From: Oscillospiraceae bacterium
GTDB taxonomy: Bacteria > Bacillota > Clostridia > Oscillospirales > JAAYOS01
Direction: 5' to 3'
NCBI GenBank assembly: GCA_031264245.1
Contig: JAISEG010000002.1
Coordinates: forward strand, 124,001-188,000
DNA: 64,000 nt
Shown here: one piece after another, positions 33,901-40,388 of the stretch
Numbering within the stretch: the stretch's first letter is position 1
Layout of the letters: every line of letters begins with the position of its first letter
Position numbers and translations under genes: made by a program
Notes under the pieces: generated by a model
Databases searched by the model: none
What the model was told of the DNA's origin: nothing
Seen by the model: only the letters and a program-made list of their open reading frames with translations

Positions 33901-34285
33901 TGTTTGATGAGCGCTGGGAGAGTGTGATATCCAGGTTTGTGAATCCGTCGCCGGAGAACGCAAGCTCCCAATAAGCGGGCTGAGGCGTCCAGTCGGTCAG
34001 ATTCAGGCTGCCGGTTGCATATCCCGATATCGTTTTGTAGTGGTTGCTCAGCGCCGCGCCGTCTTGATTTACGCCGCTTGTCGCCGGGACGTTTCCGCGG
34101 TCGGGCTCGGGCGGTATAGCGCTGTACGACCACCCCGCGACGGTCGCGATCACACCGCTTACGGGGGGCGGGTCCGCCGCGAATGCCGCCGGGCAGAGGC
34201 TAAACAGCAGACAGATTGCGAGCAGCAGCGAAACCGCCCTGTTGATTGCTCCAATGCCGCTTTTGCTTCGGATCGATTCTAACAT
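27941..34285 (-). CDS. Giant secreted double phosphoesterase with C-terminal dockerin
   Basis: A 2114-residue secreted protein. After the signal peptide (ends near PAAFAAD) come: a beta-sandwich (about 40-225); a chitobiase/Ig-like module (230-310); a PHP/CehA-type phosphoesterase (320-640) with LHAHTSNSDG, FFAVTDHSN and QFNHPG; beta-domains and a glutamine-amidotransferase-like domain (about 780-960); OB-like repeats; a lamin-tail-like domain; a purple-acid-phosphatase-type Fn3 plus calcineurin-like phosphatase (about 1490-1850) with GDPQIG, SLGDQVE, IGNHDTGNGG, TFHHS and QGHDHVYTR; a cohesin-like sandwich; and a type I dockerin (about 2045-2114). Both dockerin calcium loops are intact (DLNKDGAVDQLD and DVNGDGMVDMID). 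The start at 34285 has AAAGGAGC before it. Substrates are unknown; extracellular phosphate esters or nucleic acids are likely. Confidence 0.88.
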   Translation of the reverse strand: MLESIRSKSGIGAINRAVSLLLAICLLFSLCPAAFAADPPPVSGVIATVAGWSYSAIPPEPDRGNVPATSGVNQDGAALSNHYKTISGYATGSLNLTDWTPQPAYWELAFSGDGFTNLDITLSQRSSNTGPRDFAMSYSLDGGATWTEINGSSIAIASTNLATTYSGFSLPAALDNADSILLRLYKASNTSLNGGTVASGGVSNINNVIIRGVYSDGNAPDPSPDPNPEPEKVANVTANPESSTIVTSGTVDVTLSCATEGAEIKYQVGAAGYSTYAGPFTVTDFPATVTAYAVKEGMEDSAASSFTYYDDGSSPANNLRPYFGQLHAHTSNSDGTGSYDDAYTAARYTADLDFFAVTDHSNYFDSSSNLGNMATGGGANGSRWTNMTAAADKYNEDGGFVALAGFEMTWSNKEYGHINTFNTPGYVSRNDPYYNTAGGAGLKRYYDEIAQYPASISQFNHPGTTFGDFSDFAYYNPAVDKVMNLIEVGNGDGTNKQLNTGYWRSDAYYDRALSLGWHVAPSNNQDNHRANWGIANNHRTVVLAESLTRANVYDALSNRRVYATEDKNIEVLYFVNNEPMGTIMSSTPSSLHFDISITEHSESIGTVSLITKGGQAVWSQNVTGDTADISFDLTPDYDYYYVKIVQADGDMILTAPVWVSSNVTVDETGISSAEFAQGTPLVGSPIGLDVKLFNYGSYPLYVNSVAVYDSSDKLIKNDTVSLTVTSLTSYSTTVTPAQVGLNVYKLVVTGTVNGAEKTYTYTTRLTAKDPSGITRIVVDASHGNMYVNGQYSGGLAAIEQNLAGDGIVFVYADALTDGILSDAAAVLITTPENRSGSAARSNFSAQDIQVLKSYADNGGSFIIMARADYGEDSNYQTSVMLNNLLYEIGATTKVNSDELIWGGSTSVYTIEQKLTYNTQLEWMQGLPFDLNFRIWSGASLIPGANTVPVVSGITGVSSYDSSSAGKAADVGTGSDIVFAAQEELPGGGTAFIGGGVFFTTYNEVDKSAYLNHHIAEAMIRTLQREAAVSAIAEARQGAPGQAFTVEGILTTHSAEASRDNAFFDCIYIQDNTGGICIHPVTDLQLYVGQKVRISGVIKEYLGDKELGIPDGIEESDAITLLDAAKNPISPEEMTTAGSMTKASEGLLVTVTGTVVSVDLQKGAVIVDDGTGAARLLIEGYIHNSATGATGIPDFVTVGTEITAVGLASVDGDGNRLRVRDLAEITPAQPKAAAALVIGFVYFGTDNSSSGTHSFVEIYNPGDEAVTLTGNYSLQYKSMDTVLTPDWLRLDLVGTIPAHSSFLVNMGATGSAPSGTVGRLDLTERTFDQDFTAAFGKAYNKGVKVVIMAGQTTIDSALNNPFTGDGAGKLAGYVDMFGVSGNDNSKPTVDGYETACVPAGDSAAQSKQKGFVRMSADGEKYADTDNNLTDFMQVDFRSSDLSNSKLLPRGLADGAWGSDPVPTAAVKNAVLNIGGTEAQRSVVWYSDSTAAGEVQLAFKSAMTGDTFPVSHQTFNAARTTSGVSGFGSYQAAITGLAANTEYVYRAGNSEGWSDVYSFKTGSFDGGFSFLAAGDPQIGSSGNAGKDTEGWTATLNKAKAWFPDVSFLISLGDQVETSNVETQYDGFLTPDYLRSVTLATNIGNHDTGNGGGIYKEHFNMPNSSASLGVTASGGDYWYSYDGALLMSINTNNTSTAEHKAFIIAAIEAYKAQNGGADPLWKIVTFHHSVYSSATHVTDTEIILKRSELPIVFRDLGIDAVLQGHDHVYTRSYVMNGTAPITSGYTADGANATAAYTVDPTKNVAGSSWQTVYITANSASGSKYYANVNSSKEWVAASNQENTPNITKVDVTADALTFTTYRTGAGNTVSDVVDTFTLSKAPAQVPADKPLASIRTNETSVVTEPVEYIVSLRGLDRVSTVKLTFTADGNLLEFKDMETLNGFTALAGSGSAVTWRELDGGLWQGEVTLIYGYGTQATISSEVSVDVAKIIHYAKGLGDAAMTLTGIQATGLVTGSDGKDRMEYLDCGIEQGKDRAVTSIDATYSVYDLNKDGAVDQLDLAIMVLYCQIGSGDPRWNSLIIAYDMKGGAITAALCDVNGDGMVDMIDLLGLYLNYTR

Positions 34286-34352
34286 AAAAATGCTCCTTTC
34301 AAAATGTGGGTTCAACATACCTCTTATATAAACGCGATCAGCGCCGGAGGTG

Positions 34353-35558
34353 TCAGGCGCGTTTCGCGTGGTTTTTGGGAGTGGAGCCTGGGGAGGCAGG
34401 CGGCTTCCTGTTCAGCAGCGCACACAGCCCCGCCGTCAGCGGCACGGCGACGATGACGGTCAGGCTTCCTGTAATGCCGTGCGCCGTCTCCACCGCCATG
34501 TAGTCCGAGCTGAGCACCTGGTCGAGCCTCGCCCCGTAAGCGATCAGCGACAGCAGCGTCGCAAGCGAGCTTCCGACAAACGCCATGATCAGCGTCATGC
34601 ACTGTGCCCCGATCATGTCACGACCTATTGACATGCCCGACCGGAAAAGCTCCTTCAGGTCGATGCCGGGCTGTTTTTCACGGATTTCATACATGGACGC
34701 GGCGACCGAGACGCTCATGTCAATCACCGCGCCGATGGAGGCGACAAGCACTCCGGCAAACAGCACGTCGCCGATTTTCAGCCCCGTTTCCCGCGAGACG
34801 AGAATAAGCTCCTCCGCCTCCCCGATGTTGTAGCCCGTCAGCTTCAGCAGCGCGGATATGACAGCAAAGAACAGCGCTGAGAGTAAAATACCCGCCGACA
34901 CCGCGGCGAGCGCGGTATAGCTCTTTCCGCTAAACCCGCCCAGCAGCAGGATTGAGAAAACCGCGATAAGCAGCACCGTAACTATGCTCATCGCCACCGG
35001 CGGCCACCCGCGGTAGATGGCGGGGAGCAGCAGGGCGAAGATGAAAAACATAGAGATTCCAAGCCCCAGTACGCTTCGAAGCCCCTTAAACCGCCCCACG
35101 AGCAGCATAAAAACGACAAAAACCGCAAGCACGGCTAAAAGCCCCGGCATGCGGTCATAGTTATACAGCGTATAGTATGGTGAAATCCCCTCCGGTCTGT
35201 CCGCCTTGACAATTACCGGCTGACCGGGCTTCACATATATGTTGTGGGTGGTGGAGAGGTCGTTGCTAAGGGTCACTTCCTGTCCCTTCATGGGACCGTT
35301 TTTGAAGCGCACCGTGACCTCTTGATTGCCAAGGCTCCAACCGGGCATACCGCCGGCCGGCTCCACCGACTCGCTCAGAACGGCGGTCACCGCCGCCTTC
35401 TCATAGCTGATAGTTTTATAATTGTACATGGTATATGTAACAGGATTATATGCGTTACCCGCCAGAATCCCAACCACCAGAATCACGAGGATGAAAACGG
35501 TGACCATCATCGGAAGCTTATTTTTCAGACCGGCTGTTTTTCCTTTTTGTGTGCTCAT
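34353..35558 (-). CDS. YibE/F-family membrane protein
   Basis: A 401-residue membrane protein with one N-terminal anchor (about 15-35), an extracytoplasmic domain (about 40-125) and seven or so further membrane segments. The pattern LLAVLAVFVVFMLLVGRFKGLRSVLGLGISMFFIFALLLPAIYRGWPP and FAGVLVASIGAVIDMSVSVAASMYE is typical of YibE/F, a family of unknown function found widely in Firmicutes. The start at 35558 follows GGGGGAG. It lies 67 bases before the phosphoesterase gene and may share its transcript. Confidence 0.85.
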   Translation of the reverse strand: MSTQKGKTAGLKNKLPMMVTVFILVILVVGILAGNAYNPVTYTMYNYKTISYEKAAVTAVLSESVEPAGGMPGWSLGNQEVTVRFKNGPMKGQEVTLSNDLSTTHNIYVKPGQPVIVKADRPEGISPYYTLYNYDRMPGLLAVLAVFVVFMLLVGRFKGLRSVLGLGISMFFIFALLLPAIYRGWPPVAMSIVTVLLIAVFSILLLGGFSGKSYTALAAVSAGILLSALFFAVISALLKLTGYNIGEAEELILVSRETGLKIGDVLFAGVLVASIGAVIDMSVSVAASMYEIREKQPGIDLKELFRSGMSIGRDMIGAQCMTLIMAFVGSSLATLLSLIAYGARLDQVLSSDYMAVETAHGITGSLTVIVAVPLTAGLCALLNRKPPASPGSTPKNHAKRA

Positions 35559-35762
35559 AATAACCGCTCCCCCTTCCGATAAGACTTGAATTATACAAGG
35601 CTCCTCAAACAGCCAAACCGACCAGTCCACATTCGGCGATTAAATCTTATCAACGGCTTGTAAAATGAAATAGCTGAATTAGGCAAAGTTCAGGTAAATT
35701 CTGGACGGGCAATTATTTCTTCCCGGAGCCCGGAGGCATTGCCTCTCTCGTCGAACACTTGG

Positions 35763-35788
35763 GTTCGACCAGCGATGATTTTGGTGGA
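35763..35788 (-). repeat. Inverted partial copy of the ssrA 3' end/flank
   Basis: The reverse complement differs from 15901-15926 (TCCACCA plus 19 downstream bases) at only two positions. Nothing else of tmRNA is present on either side. Confidence 0.7.
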
Positions 35789-35846
35789 GCGTTTGCCGGT
35801 CGTTTTTTTCGCCAATAATGCAAGGCTCAATTGGCACAGCAATAAA

Positions 35847-35897
35847 CCAGGGTGTGACCATACTATCCGGATTTCGGATAGTATGGTCACACCCTGG
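35847..35897. terminator. 23-bp-arm perfect palindrome after recQ
   Basis: Arms 35847-35869 and 35875-35897 are exact reverse complements with loop GATTT. It lies 36 bases after the recQ stop and probably ends that transcript, although the following T-run is weak. Confidence 0.7.
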
Positions 35898-35933
35898 CAG
35901 ATAGCCGGCTTTTCCGGCGCCCCGGAAAACAGC

Positions 35934-38093
35934 TCACTCGACCTTCAACAGCGCCAGCTCCGCGCATACCCGCTGCGCCTCTTCGCCAAACAAACACTGC
36001 ACATAATCCCCGCGGGCGGAATGACGTTCTACGGTTGTAATACCAAGCTCCCGTCCGCTGTCCGTTGGCAGCTTCGCGCCGTCCGCGGCTTCCAAATATC
36101 CCGCGTCGATCAACAGCTTGTTCAACCCCATGCCACTGGTTTTCGGTTTGCCGTGCCGCAGAAGGACAGCGTTGATGTTATCCGCGACACGGGAGATTTG
36201 CAAAGGCTCTGTTTCTATCCGAATCTGCTCCAGGAACAGCTCCGGAGTAAATTCAGGCGGCTTTTCCTGTGACCGGGCGACCGGTTCCTCCTCCCGCAAA
36301 AGCTGCAAAAACCGTGCGCCGTACCGCTCCAGCTTGATCTGCCCCACCCCGCTGACCTCAAGCATTTCCTCCTCGCTGAGCGGATGGATTTGACCCATAT
36401 CCACCAATGTCGCATCGGAAAAGATGACGAACGCCGGAACCTCCTCTTCCCGCGCGATCTTCAGCCGCAGCTCCTTGAGCTTGGCAAACAAACCTTCGGA
36501 CAGCGCATATTTCGCAATTTTCTCCTGCCGCTTTACCCGCTTCTCCTTTGTGGACGCTTCGGGCTTGCCGCCGCGAATTGTCACATGAACGCCGCCGAAC
36601 AGAACCTCATTCGCCTTTGCCGAGACGCTGAGATAGCCGCCGTCGTGAATATAGCCGAGCGCGGTCAAACGGTTTGCCAACTGCCGTATGTAGCTGCGGG
36701 ACGTGCCTTTCATTATCCCGAAGGTGGAAAGATCGGTGAAATCCTCCGACTTGCCCAGCAGAATATCGGCGGTGTGGGTAAACATGAAGCGCTTACCCGC
36801 CTTGTTCAGCCTCAGAATGTGGGAAAGAAGCTTTTGCGCGTCCACCGTGACGTCGGTTTCTTCAAAATTGCCGTTGCAATTTCCGCAGTTTCCGCAGAAG
36901 CCGCCGTTTTCGAAATCCTCCACGGTGGGTTCGCTGAAATAACGGAGCATATACTGACGCAGACAGCCGTCCGTTTCACAGTACCGCTCCATTTGAACCA
37001 GAAGCCGGCGGTTTCGGGCAATCTCATGCGGGTTTTGACCTTGATTGATGAGGTACAGGGCGGTGCTGACGTCCTTGCGGGCGTAGAACAGGATACAATC
37101 GCCCTGCAGGCCGTCCCGTCCGGCGCGTCCCGCCTCCTGGTAATAGCTCTCCACATTCTGCGGCATGTTGTAGTGGATAACAAACCGCACGTTGGACTTA
37201 TCTATACCCATGCCGAAGGCGTTGGTCGCAACGATGATCTTGACTCGGTCATAGAGAAAATCATCCTGCGACCGGCTGCGTTCATTATCGGAAAGCCCCG
37301 CGTGATACCGCGCCGCCGAATATCCGTCGGCAATGAGCTTTTCGGCGACGCTCTCCACCTCCTTGCGGGTGGAGCAATAGATTATGCCGCACGCGTCATT
37401 TCCCTTCAGATACTTTACAAGCGCCGCGTATTTATCCTTCGGCTGTTTGACTTCAAAATACAGGTTGGGGCGGTCAAACCCCGTAACCTGTATGAGCGGG
37501 CTTTGCAGCGCCAGCGCAGCAAGGATATCTTCCCGCACCTGCGGCGTGGCGGTCGCCGTGAACGCCGCCAAAACAGGGCGGGATGGAAGCCCCTCAACAA
37601 ACCTTGGGATGTCCAAATAGCTGGGACGAAAATCCTGCCCCCACCTGGAGATACAATGCGCCTCGTCCACCGCAAGCATCGATATTTGCAGCACCCCGGC
37701 GAGCTCCAGCATGGATGGGGCAAGCAGCCGCTCCGGCGCAATGTAGATAATCTTATACTTCCCGCCGCGGGCGTTCGACGTCGCCCGGTTCCACTGGGCT
37801 TCGGTCAGCGAGCTGTTGATAAACGCCGCCGGGATCCCGCTTGCAGTCAAGGCCTGCACCTGGTCGCGCATGAGCGAGATCAGCGGTGAAACGACCAGAG
37901 TCACTCCCGGCAGCAGCATGGCGGGAACCTGATAACACAGCGACTTTCCCGCGCCTGTGGGCATGACCCCCAAGGCATCCCGGCCGTGGGTGAGCGCGTC
38001 GATAAGCTCGGCTTGTCCCTCCCGGAACTCGCCGTAGCCAAAGAACCGTTTCAGGACTTCAACCGGACTTCCCTCCCGCGCGGAATTGGTCAC
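35934..38093 (-). CDS. recQ: ATP-dependent DNA helicase RecQ
   Basis: 3'-5' helicase for recombination and repair. The 719-residue protein has Walker A TGAGKSLCYQVPA (about 46), DEAH (about 143), SAT-equivalent FTATATPQ, and motif VI QEAGRAGRDG. The RQC zinc site shows as CETDGCLRQYMLRYF with CGNCGNC. An HRDC domain (about 520-600) contains PAFVIFSDATL and a C-terminal extension of about 110 residues follows. It is a complete protein. Confidence 0.96.
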   Translation of the reverse strand: MTNSAREGSPVEVLKRFFGYGEFREGQAELIDALTHGRDALGVMPTGAGKSLCYQVPAMLLPGVTLVVSPLISLMRDQVQALTASGIPAAFINSSLTEAQWNRATSNARGGKYKIIYIAPERLLAPSMLELAGVLQISMLAVDEAHCISRWGQDFRPSYLDIPRFVEGLPSRPVLAAFTATATPQVREDILAALALQSPLIQVTGFDRPNLYFEVKQPKDKYAALVKYLKGNDACGIIYCSTRKEVESVAEKLIADGYSAARYHAGLSDNERSRSQDDFLYDRVKIIVATNAFGMGIDKSNVRFVIHYNMPQNVESYYQEAGRAGRDGLQGDCILFYARKDVSTALYLINQGQNPHEIARNRRLLVQMERYCETDGCLRQYMLRYFSEPTVEDFENGGFCGNCGNCNGNFEETDVTVDAQKLLSHILRLNKAGKRFMFTHTADILLGKSEDFTDLSTFGIMKGTSRSYIRQLANRLTALGYIHDGGYLSVSAKANEVLFGGVHVTIRGGKPEASTKEKRVKRQEKIAKYALSEGLFAKLKELRLKIAREEEVPAFVIFSDATLVDMGQIHPLSEEEMLEVSGVGQIKLERYGARFLQLLREEEPVARSQEKPPEFTPELFLEQIRIETEPLQISRVADNINAVLLRHGKPKTSGMGLNKLLIDAGYLEAADGAKLPTDSGRELGITTVERHSARGDYVQCLFGEEAQRVCAELALLKVE

Positions 38094-38165
38094 TGCTCCT
38101 CACCTCTTTCACGTCAGCCGTTATCTGTTGAAATTGCTCCGGGTAAACGCCGATCAACGCCGAAA

Positions 38166-39143
38166 TCACGGGACAAGCTGATTTTTCAGAGCCTCGCCCT
38201 TCTCGGCCGCTATCAGGCTTTCGAAGGTCGTTTCCGCTATCGCCCGCATCGCCTCCCTTGTAAAGAAGGCCTGATGGGAGGATACGATCACGTTTGGCAG
38301 TGACAGCAGTCTCGCCAGCTCGTCGTCCTCGATGACCTCGCCGGAAAAATCCTCGAAGAAATAATCCCCTTCCTCCTCGTACACATCCAGCCCCGCGCCG
38401 CCCAGCTTGTGGCTTTTCAAGCCGTCTATCAGCGCGTGAGTGTCGACAAGCGCGCCCCTCGAGGTGTTTATCAGAATACACCCGTCCTTCATAAGCGAAA
38501 CAGACCCGGCGTTTATGATGTGGTGAGTTTCCTTCGTGAGCGGACAGTGCAGCGAAATCACGTCCGAGCTTTTGAACAGAGTCTCGAGGTCGGAGTATTC
38601 TATGGACGGGTCGTCCGCAGGGTATGGGTCGTAGGCTATCACCCTCATTCCAAAGCCCCTGCATATGCTGATAAACACCTGCCCGATTTTCCCGGTGCCG
38701 ATGACCCCCACAGTCTTTTTGTACAGGTCGACCCCCATAAGACCGTTTATGCTGAAATTTCCTTCGCGGGTGCGGTTGTATGCCCGCGGTATCCTGCGGT
38801 TGACAGACAGCAAAAGCGCCGCCGCGTATTCCGCCACAGCGTTTGGGGAGTACGCCGGAACACGCACCGCCTTTATTCCCCCAAGCGCTGAAAGGTCCAC
38901 ATTGTTGTAGCCCGAACACCTCAGCGCGACGAGCTTTACCCCGACCTTTTCAAGTATCCCCAGCGTTTCCCTGCCGCAGTCGTCGTTTACAAATATGCAC
39001 ACAGCGTCATAGCCCTTCGCGAGCCACGCCGTATCCGCCGACAGCTTATATTCGTAGTATTTTATTTCGCAGCCGTACTTCTGCGAAAGCTTGTCGAACC
39101 ACTCTTTATCATATGGCTTTGTGTCATAAAACGCTAGCTTCAT
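38166..39143 (-). CDS. ldhA: D-lactate dehydrogenase / D-2-hydroxyacid dehydrogenase
   Basis: NADH-dependent reduction of pyruvate to D-lactate is the likely reaction. The 325-residue protein has the nucleotide motif VGVIGTGKIGQVF (about 147-159) with an acidic residue after the second strand (AYDPYP) that selects NADH. Catalytic-site regions are CSGYNNVDL, NTSRGALVDTHALI (Arg) and VSSHQAFFTREA (His). Close relatives include vancomycin-type VanH and fermentation LdhA; no van genes are nearby, so a fermentative role is favoured. Confidence 0.88.
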   Translation of the reverse strand: MKLAFYDTKPYDKEWFDKLSQKYGCEIKYYEYKLSADTAWLAKGYDAVCIFVNDDCGRETLGILEKVGVKLVALRCSGYNNVDLSALGGIKAVRVPAYSPNAVAEYAAALLLSVNRRIPRAYNRTREGNFSINGLMGVDLYKKTVGVIGTGKIGQVFISICRGFGMRVIAYDPYPADDPSIEYSDLETLFKSSDVISLHCPLTKETHHIINAGSVSLMKDGCILINTSRGALVDTHALIDGLKSHKLGGAGLDVYEEEGDYFFEDFSGEVIEDDELARLLSLPNVIVSSHQAFFTREAMRAIAETTFESLIAAEKGEALKNQLVP

Positions 39144-39231
39144 ACCTTTTCTCCCATTCCGTCACTGTCCGTTATTTGTATTACCCCTGCAACTTATCAG
39201 CAGTAATAAGGTTGTTGATAGGGATATATTT

Positions 39232-39729
39232 TCACTTAACAAAATAACGATCGTCCTGCCATTTCATCGGATTTTCGTCGATGTACTGCCATATGCGCCG
39301 GTATTCTTCTTCGTTGCGTATGATATGATCGTGAAATCGCGGCTGCCACATTGAAAACCCTGCCCATTTAGTGACATACGATTTGATATTGCGCACTACC
39401 TGATGTAGGGACGACCGCCCTCGGTCGTCCGCATTTGAAGTTAAATCGTCCTCATCTTGCATTAAAATCACAATCATGTGGATATGATTGGGCATTATTA
39501 TATATTTATCAATTTTTACATTGTTTTTATTCGCAGCTTGTATTGTTTCTTCAATACACTTACCTACCGGCGTTAATTCGACGAACGGACGACCGGAGGC
39601 GGTCGTCCCTACAATCCTACCCAACATTGGATGTCCGTCTTTCACACATATCGTAATAAAATACGCCCCTGACTGCGAATAATCATACCCTTCCAATCTT
39701 ATCTTTTTCCTTACAGGTGATTCTTTCAC
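39232..39729 (-). CDS. REP-associated tyrosine transposase (RAYT, Y1/HUH type)
   Basis: A 165-residue single-domain HUH nuclease of the IS200/TnpA-like REP type. It shows the RAYT N-terminus RKKIRLEGYDYSQSGAYFITICVKD, the HUH motif MPNHIHMIVIL (about 80) and the catalytic tyrosine region RNEEEYRRIWQYIDENP. These are domesticated transposases that process palindromic REP elements. Two REP-like palindromes lie inside the gene itself and code for DDRGRSSLH and TTASGRPFVE, which is unusual. Confidence 0.92.
   Translation of the reverse strand: MKESPVRKKIRLEGYDYSQSGAYFITICVKDGHPMLGRIVGTTASGRPFVELTPVGKCIEETIQAANKNNVKIDKYIIMPNHIHMIVILMQDEDDLTSNADDRGRSSLHQVVRNIKSYVTKWAGFSMWQPRFHDHIIRNEEEYRRIWQYIDENPMKWQDDRYFVK
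39405..39431 (+). repeat. REP-like palindrome, copy 1 (inside RAYT gene)
   Basis: 27 bases beginning GTAGGGACGACCGCC and ending CGGTCGTCCG, an imperfect palindrome. It matches copy 2 at 25 of 27 positions in the opposite orientation. Confidence 0.8.
39586..39612 (-). repeat. REP-like palindrome, copy 2 (inside RAYT gene, inverted)
   Basis: Reads GTAGGGACGACCGCC...CGGTCGTCCG on the minus strand. With copy 1 it forms an inverted pair about 150 bases apart within the transposase frame. Confidence 0.8.
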
Positions 39730-39831
39730 GGCATATTTTCCTTTCTTTAACCTTCGCCCTGCAAAGCCAGGACGCTATTTGTATGACAAATAGGAGGCTT
39801 GCCACAGCCACAGCCGCAACGTAGAAAATGC

Positions 39832-40191
39832 TTATAACCCGATACACCAAACTACGCCATATTTATCCGTTACATACCCCTGTAATGGACTCCACGGCAA
39901 TTCAGCCAAACCATCAGTTTGCCCTCCGTCACGGAGTACGTCATATGCTTGCATTAAAGCGTCTTTATTATCAAATCCAAGGCAAATTACCGTCACATTT
40001 CCTTTTGTTATTTCGTGCGGCGCAAGCGGTGCAATGGCTATATTGTTACCCATAATATCTATTTCAAGATGAATCGGCTCATTTTCAGAGCCCATCGCGA
40101 GAGATATTTGAGTTGCATTAAATGCTTTTTTATAATGTTCAAATGTTTCAAATAAATCTGATGAAAAAATTTGCACAGTTAGTTGATTCAT
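39832..40191 (-). CDS. VOC-superfamily protein (PhnB/glyoxalase-like)
   Basis: A 119-residue protein with the paired beta-alpha-beta-beta-beta modules of the vicinal oxygen chelate fold, ending in the PhnB-type LQGYVTDKYGVVWCIGL. The function cannot be told from sequence; such proteins include glyoxalases, resistance proteins and PhnB-like proteins of unknown role. The start at 40191 follows GGGGGAATTG. Its codon use is more A/T-rich than that of neighbours, which with the adjacent RAYT suggests a recently acquired patch. Confidence 0.75.
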   Translation of the reverse strand: MNQLTVQIFSSDLFETFEHYKKAFNATQISLAMGSENEPIHLEIDIMGNNIAIAPLAPHEITKGNVTVICLGFDNKDALMQAYDVLRDGGQTDGLAELPWSPLQGYVTDKYGVVWCIGL

Positions 40192-40309
40192 ACTCAATTC
40201 CCCCAAAAATATAAATTTTCTACGCGTCCCCTATATCCCTATCAACAATCGTAGTAATACTATTCTTGTGCAATTGTGCCGTACCGTATACCCGCCGCCT
40301 TATTTTTTG

Positions 40310-40363
40310 AAAGCATCGACGTAATCAACAGGAATCCTCTCCTGTAGATCACGGCGATGCTTT
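40310..40363 (-). terminator. Two-level stem-loop after the HD protein gene
   Basis: Outer stem AAAGCATCG (40310-40318) with CGATGCTTT (40355-40363); inner stem ACAGGA (40328-40333) with TCCTGT (40340-40345). It lies 25 bases past the HD gene stop on the minus strand. Confidence 0.5.
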
Positions 40364-40388
40364 AAATGTTTATGTTAACTTTCAATTG

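Larger units (their letters stand above)
35559..35933. other. Intergenic region recQ to YibE/F gene
   Basis: 375 bases with no credible gene. It contains a 26-base stretch (35763-35788) that matches the 3' end and flank of ssrA at 24 of 26 positions in inverted orientation, and the 23-bp-arm palindrome 35847-35897. Short open frames here show no recognisable protein. Confidence 0.6.

Noticed and set aside
27941-34285. Two or more genes merged by frameshift in the giant phosphoesterase
   Set aside because: The frame is open throughout, has one signal peptide and one dockerin, and domain linkers look natural.
15901-35795. Genomic island bounded by ssrA attachment sites
   Set aside because: The second copy is inverted and partial and no integrase is encoded in between, so direct-repeat att sites are not supported. 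Kept only as a finding about the repeat.
35690-35890. Short minus-strand frame of 66 codons between recQ and the YibE/F gene
   Set aside because: No recognisable domain, no ribosome binding site, and it runs through the palindrome and the ssrA-like fragment.
38166-39143. VanH-type dehydrogenase of a vancomycin-resistance cluster
   Set aside because: No D-Ala-D-Lac ligase or VanX gene is next to it; neighbours are recQ and a RAYT.
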